Assembly: GCF_052180215.1 (NCBI RefSeq)
Contig: NZ_CP197471.1
Span: 1,088,001-1,152,000, forward strand
Reading direction: 5' to 3'
Source: Pseudoneobacillus sp052180215
GTDB lineage: Bacteria > Bacillota > Bacilli > Bacillales > Cytobacillaceae
DNA: 64,000 nt
Shown here: one piece after another, positions 60,883 to 64,000 of the stretch
Numbering within the stretch: position 1 is the first letter of the stretch
How the letters are laid out: every line of letters starts with the position of its first letter
The notes under the pieces: model-generated
What the model was told of the DNA's origin: nothing
Seen by the model: only the letters and a program-made list of their open reading frames with translations
Database searches by the model: none
Position numbers and translations under genes: made by a program

Positions 60883-63800
60883 ATGTCTGTTCGTTTATTG
60901 ATTGGTCGTTCGGGGACTGGAAAAACAACTTTTTGCTTTAATGAAATGAAAAGCCATCTTAAAGAAAAACCAGAAGGAAACCCCATTATTTATTTAGTAC
61001 CGGATCAAATGACTTTTCTATCAGAATATCGCCTCATAACAGGTAATGATATAAATGGAATGATTAGGGGACAAGTGTTTAGTTTTTCCCGTTTAGCGTG
61101 GAGAGTATTGCAAGAAACAGGTGGAATCAGCAGACAGCATCTTACCAGTGTTGGTTTAAATATGTTGATTCGAAAGATTATTGAGGAAAAAAAGGCTGAT
61201 CTAAAAATATTTGATAAAGCAGCTGATAAAAACGGGTTTATTGAGCAGATGGAACAAATGCTTACTGAATTTAAAAGATATTGTATTCAACCCAATGAAT
61301 TAAGTATAAAACGTGAGACACTCTCTGATAAAGATCCTCGTACAACAAGAGTGCTTAAAGATAAATTACATGATTTAGAACTGATTTATAAAAGTTTTGA
61401 AGAATCCCTGCATCAAAAATATTTAGATTCAGAAGACTATTTTCGATTACTAACTGAAAAAGCACATGAATCTAGTTTTATTCAAAATGCTGAGGTATAC
61501 ATCGATGGGTTTGATAGTTTTACACCACAAGAATATATGGTTATCGCAGCTCTTATGAAAAATTGCAAAAGAGTCACGATTGCTTTGACCTTAGACGAGC
61601 CATTCTATCAAACACCACCAGATGAACTGCACCTTTTCCGATTATCAGGAGAAACATGTCAAACCATTTATGAAATTGCCCATACAGAAGGTATAGAACT
61701 AGAAAATATAGTACCTTTTACAAAGCAAAAAAGATGGAATAACGATTCCTTAAGACATTTGGAAGCTTTTTTCGATACTAGACCAGTAGTAAAGTTTGAA
61801 CAAAAGTCCAATATTCATATTGGACAAGCTGTCAATCGCCGTGCAGAAGTTGAGGGTGTTGCTCGCCAAATAAAACAGCTAGTAAGCGAGTCTCCATCTT
61901 ATCGTTATCGTGATGTTGCCGTTTTAATTCGAAACGGTCAGGAATATCAGGAAATTCTTGAAACGGTTTTTGCAGATTATGATATTCCTTTTTTTATTGA
62001 CCAAAAAAGAACGATGCTTCACCATCCGTTAGTGGAACTGATCCGTTCAACCTTAGAAATTTTACATTCTAATTGGCGTTATGAACCAGTTTTTCGTGCT
62101 ATTAAAACGGAACTTCTTTTTCCGTTAAAGGAAAACCAAGCGATCCTACGTGAGCAAGCGGACAAGCTTGAAAACTTTGTATTAGCCTATGGAATCCAAG
62201 GAAACCAATGGATTAAAAAGGAACGTTGGATTTATCGGAAGTATAAAGGAATAGAATTTGAATCTAAGATTCAAACAGATGAGGAAAAAAGATTTGAACA
62301 AGAGCTAAATGAGATTAGGTTGAAAATAACCGCACCCATTCTACGTTTAGTTAGAAGATTAAACAAGTCAGAAAAGACGATCGAATATTGTGAAGCGTTA
62401 TTTTTATTTTTAGAAGAATTAGATATCCCTGCAAAACTCGAAGAATGGAAATTAGTAGAGGAATCAAAAGGAAATTTAGTACAAGCAAGGGAACATGACC
62501 AAGCATGGAATGCCATCATTGATCTTCTTGATGAATTTGTTGAAATGCTTGCGGATGAAAAATTAACGGTTAAACAGTTTGCCATGATTCTAGATGCTGG
62601 ATTAGAAACTTTAAAATTCTCGATTGTGCCGCCAGCACTAGATCAGGTTATCGTGGCAGATTTAGAAAAATCAAGACTATCTGAAATGAAAGCAGCTTTT
62701 GTTATCGGGATGAATGAAGGGGTATTCCCAGCTAAATTTTCTGATGAAGGAATATTAGCCGATGATGATCGCGAAAGACTGATTACGAATGGTTTAAAGA
62801 TTGGTCCAAGCAGCAAAATAAAGCTATTAGATGAGCAATTCTTGGCATATAAGTCATTTACTTTGCCATCAGACGTCCTTTATTTAACCTATCCTTTAGC
62901 AAACGAAGAAGGAAAAGGACTTATGCCTTCTTCCTTTATCAGTCGAATGAAGGAGCTTTTTCCACAGCATGAGGAACATTTCTTTGTATCGGATATAAGT
63001 GAATTATTCGAAAGAGAGCAATTAGAGTACGCTGCAAACAAAAAAACAGGATTAAGCTATCTCACGACACAGCTGCAGTTAATGAAAAGAAATTATCCTA
63101 TGTATGATTTTTGGTGGGATTTATACAACTATTATCTTGAAAATAAGGATTGGAAGAATTCGTCAAAAAAAGTATTGTCAAGTTTATTTTATACTAATAG
63201 AACTGTGCCATTATCGAATGAGTTAACCAAAGAACTGTATGGGGAACAAATCCAAGCAAGTGTATCAAGAATGGAACTTTTTCATAGCTGTCCGTTCTCG
63301 CATTTCGTCCAGTATGGGCTACAACTGAGGGAACGACAAATATTCCGCTTAGAGGCCCCGGATATTGGAGAACTTTTCCATGCGGCTTTAAAGTATATAT
63401 CACAAACGATTATAGATGAAAATAAATCTTGGGCCAAAATGAATCGTCGTGATTGCGAGGAGTTGGCAAAACAAGCAATTGAAGCATTAGCACCTAGACT
63501 TCAAAATGAAATTCTATTAAGCTCCAATCGCCATCATTATATTAAAAGAAAGCTAGAACAAATTATAAGTCGTGCTTCCTTTGTGCTAAGTGAGCAAGCA
63601 AAGGTAAGTGGATTCGCACCGGTTGGACTAGAACTAGGATTTGGTCCGAAGGGAGAATTGCCGCCATTACAATTTGAATTAGAAAATGGACGTAGCATGT
63701 CATTGGTTGGACGAATTGACAGAGTGGATAAAGCAACAAATCAAGATGGGGTTTATTTAAGGGTTGTTGATTATAAATCGAGTGCAAAGGACCTTAGTTT

Positions 63801-64000
63801 GCAGGAGGTTTACTATGGTCTTGCTTTACAGATGTTAACATATTTAGATATTGTCATTTCCTATTCAAGTAAACTTGTAGAATCACAAGCCTTACCCGCT
63901 GGAGTTCTTTATTTCCATGTGCATAATCCGCTTGTTCAATCGAAAAAAGCATTAACTTTGGATCAGATTGAGGCAGAACTCTTTAAAAAATTTAAAATGA
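60883..64000 (+). CDS. addB: ATP-dependent helicase/nuclease subunit AddB (3' end cut off)
   Basis: The first 1,039 residues of AddB, open to the right edge. The partner of AddA in double-strand-break repair, it recognises Chi and degrades one strand. Walker A is IGRSGTGKTT (residues 7-16), helicase-like motifs follow (LVPDQMTFLSEYRL, VYIDGFDSFTPQE), and the C-terminal RecB-type nuclease core is present: LVGRIDRVD and VVDYKSS. The first Fe-S Cys is in LFHSCPFSHF (about 804); the last three should lie beyond the window. ATG 60883 follows AAAGAGGTGGCGAAGTAG. addA probably follows. Confidence 0.95.
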   Translation, partial: MSVRLLIGRSGTGKTTFCFNEMKSHLKEKPEGNPIIYLVPDQMTFLSEYRLITGNDINGMIRGQVFSFSRLAWRVLQETGGISRQHLTSVGLNMLIRKIIEEKKADLKIFDKAADKNGFIEQMEQMLTEFKRYCIQPNELSIKRETLSDKDPRTTRVLKDKLHDLELIYKSFEESLHQKYLDSEDYFRLLTEKAHESSFIQNAEVYIDGFDSFTPQEYMVIAALMKNCKRVTIALTLDEPFYQTPPDELHLFRLSGETCQTIYEIAHTEGIELENIVPFTKQKRWNNDSLRHLEAFFDTRPVVKFEQKSNIHIGQAVNRRAEVEGVARQIKQLVSESPSYRYRDVAVLIRNGQEYQEILETVFADYDIPFFIDQKRTMLHHPLVELIRSTLEILHSNWRYEPVFRAIKTELLFPLKENQAILREQADKLENFVLAYGIQGNQWIKKERWIYRKYKGIEFESKIQTDEEKRFEQELNEIRLKITAPILRLVRRLNKSEKTIEYCEALFLFLEELDIPAKLEEWKLVEESKGNLVQAREHDQAWNAIIDLLDEFVEMLADEKLTVKQFAMILDAGLETLKFSIVPPALDQVIVADLEKSRLSEMKAAFVIGMNEGVFPAKFSDEGILADDDRERLITNGLKIGPSSKIKLLDEQFLAYKSFTLPSDVLYLTYPLANEEGKGLMPSSFISRMKELFPQHEEHFFVSDISELFEREQLEYAANKKTGLSYLTTQLQLMKRNYPMYDFWWDLYNYYLENKDWKNSSKKVLSSLFYTNRTVPLSNELTKELYGEQIQASVSRMELFHSCPFSHFVQYGLQLRERQIFRLEAPDIGELFHAALKYISQTIIDENKSWAKMNRRDCEELAKQAIEALAPRLQNEILLSSNRHHYIKRKLEQIISRASFVLSEQAKVSGFAPVGLELGFGPKGELPPLQFELENGRSMSLVGRIDRVDKATNQDGVYLRVVDYKSSAKDLSLQEVYYGLALQMLTYLDIVISYSSKLVESQALPAGVLYFHVHNPLVQSKKALTLDQIEAELFKKFKM

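Overview
The window is a 64 kb piece of a low-GC Gram-positive chromosome from an endospore-forming member of the Bacillaceae. The evidence is an alpha/beta-type small acid-soluble spore protein (45565-45759), three tiny YjcZ-type proteins (18231-18705), YhaL and YhjD, the competence regulator ComK (54415-54999), strong AGGAGG ribosome sites, and gene order that follows the Bacillus subtilis yha-ecs-yhf-hem-yhg-yhj region closely but not exactly. I cannot name the species from the sequence. No rRNA, tRNA, CRISPR array, prophage or intact insertion sequence was seen.

Layout. 0-9 kb: an isochorismatase-like hydrolase, a DUF2834 membrane protein, flavohaemoglobin Hmp behind an Fnr-type box, YhaR, YhzD-like, the YhaQ-YhaP ABC exporter, an ECF sigma factor with its membrane partner, and the M42 peptidase YhfE. 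9-17 kb: a SRPBCC protein, the yuaF-floT flotillin pair behind a textbook sigma-W promoter, and the yhaO-yhaN-yhaM nuclease cluster. 17-27 kb: YhaL, foldase PrsA, three YjcZ-type micro-proteins, YhaI, ScoC/Hpr, tryptophan transporter TrpP with a TRAP-type leader, SerC, Hit, and ecsABC. 27-34 kb: YhaA, a PAP2 phosphatase, YhfA, a LiaFSR-type cell-envelope stress system, HmoB. 34-41 kb: hemE-hemH-hemY, then the TetR regulator YhgD with YhgE and two matching operators. 41-47 kb: YhfH, YhfI, LplJ, LcfB behind a FadR box, an enoyl-CoA hydratase, a spore protein, a phosphotransferase. 47-55 kb: an M55 peptidase, a TrpX-type ABC transporter, AzlCD, YhfN, an IDEAL-domain protein, ComK. 55-64 kb: YhjD, the S9 peptidase YuxL, an RsgA-like GTPase behind a predicted attenuator, an LCP ligase, YhjE, and the start of addB, which runs off the right edge.

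Functional themes: haem metabolism (hmp, hmoB, hemEHY), envelope stress and membrane organisation (floT, liaFSR, LCP, PrsA), protein and peptide turnover (YhfE, YhfN, YuxL, M55, YhaA), fatty-acid and lipoate metabolism (lcfB, enoyl-CoA hydratases, lplJ), DNA/RNA processing (YhaMNO, AddB), and the sporulation/competence/protease network (ScoC, ComK, Ecs). Much of the novelty is between genes: a transcription attenuator before the RsgA-like GTPase, a family of GGGGGTCAGACCCCC hairpins sitting just after stop codons, a three-unit degenerate repeat before ecsA, a 170-bp repeat present twice, and several operator-like palindromes.
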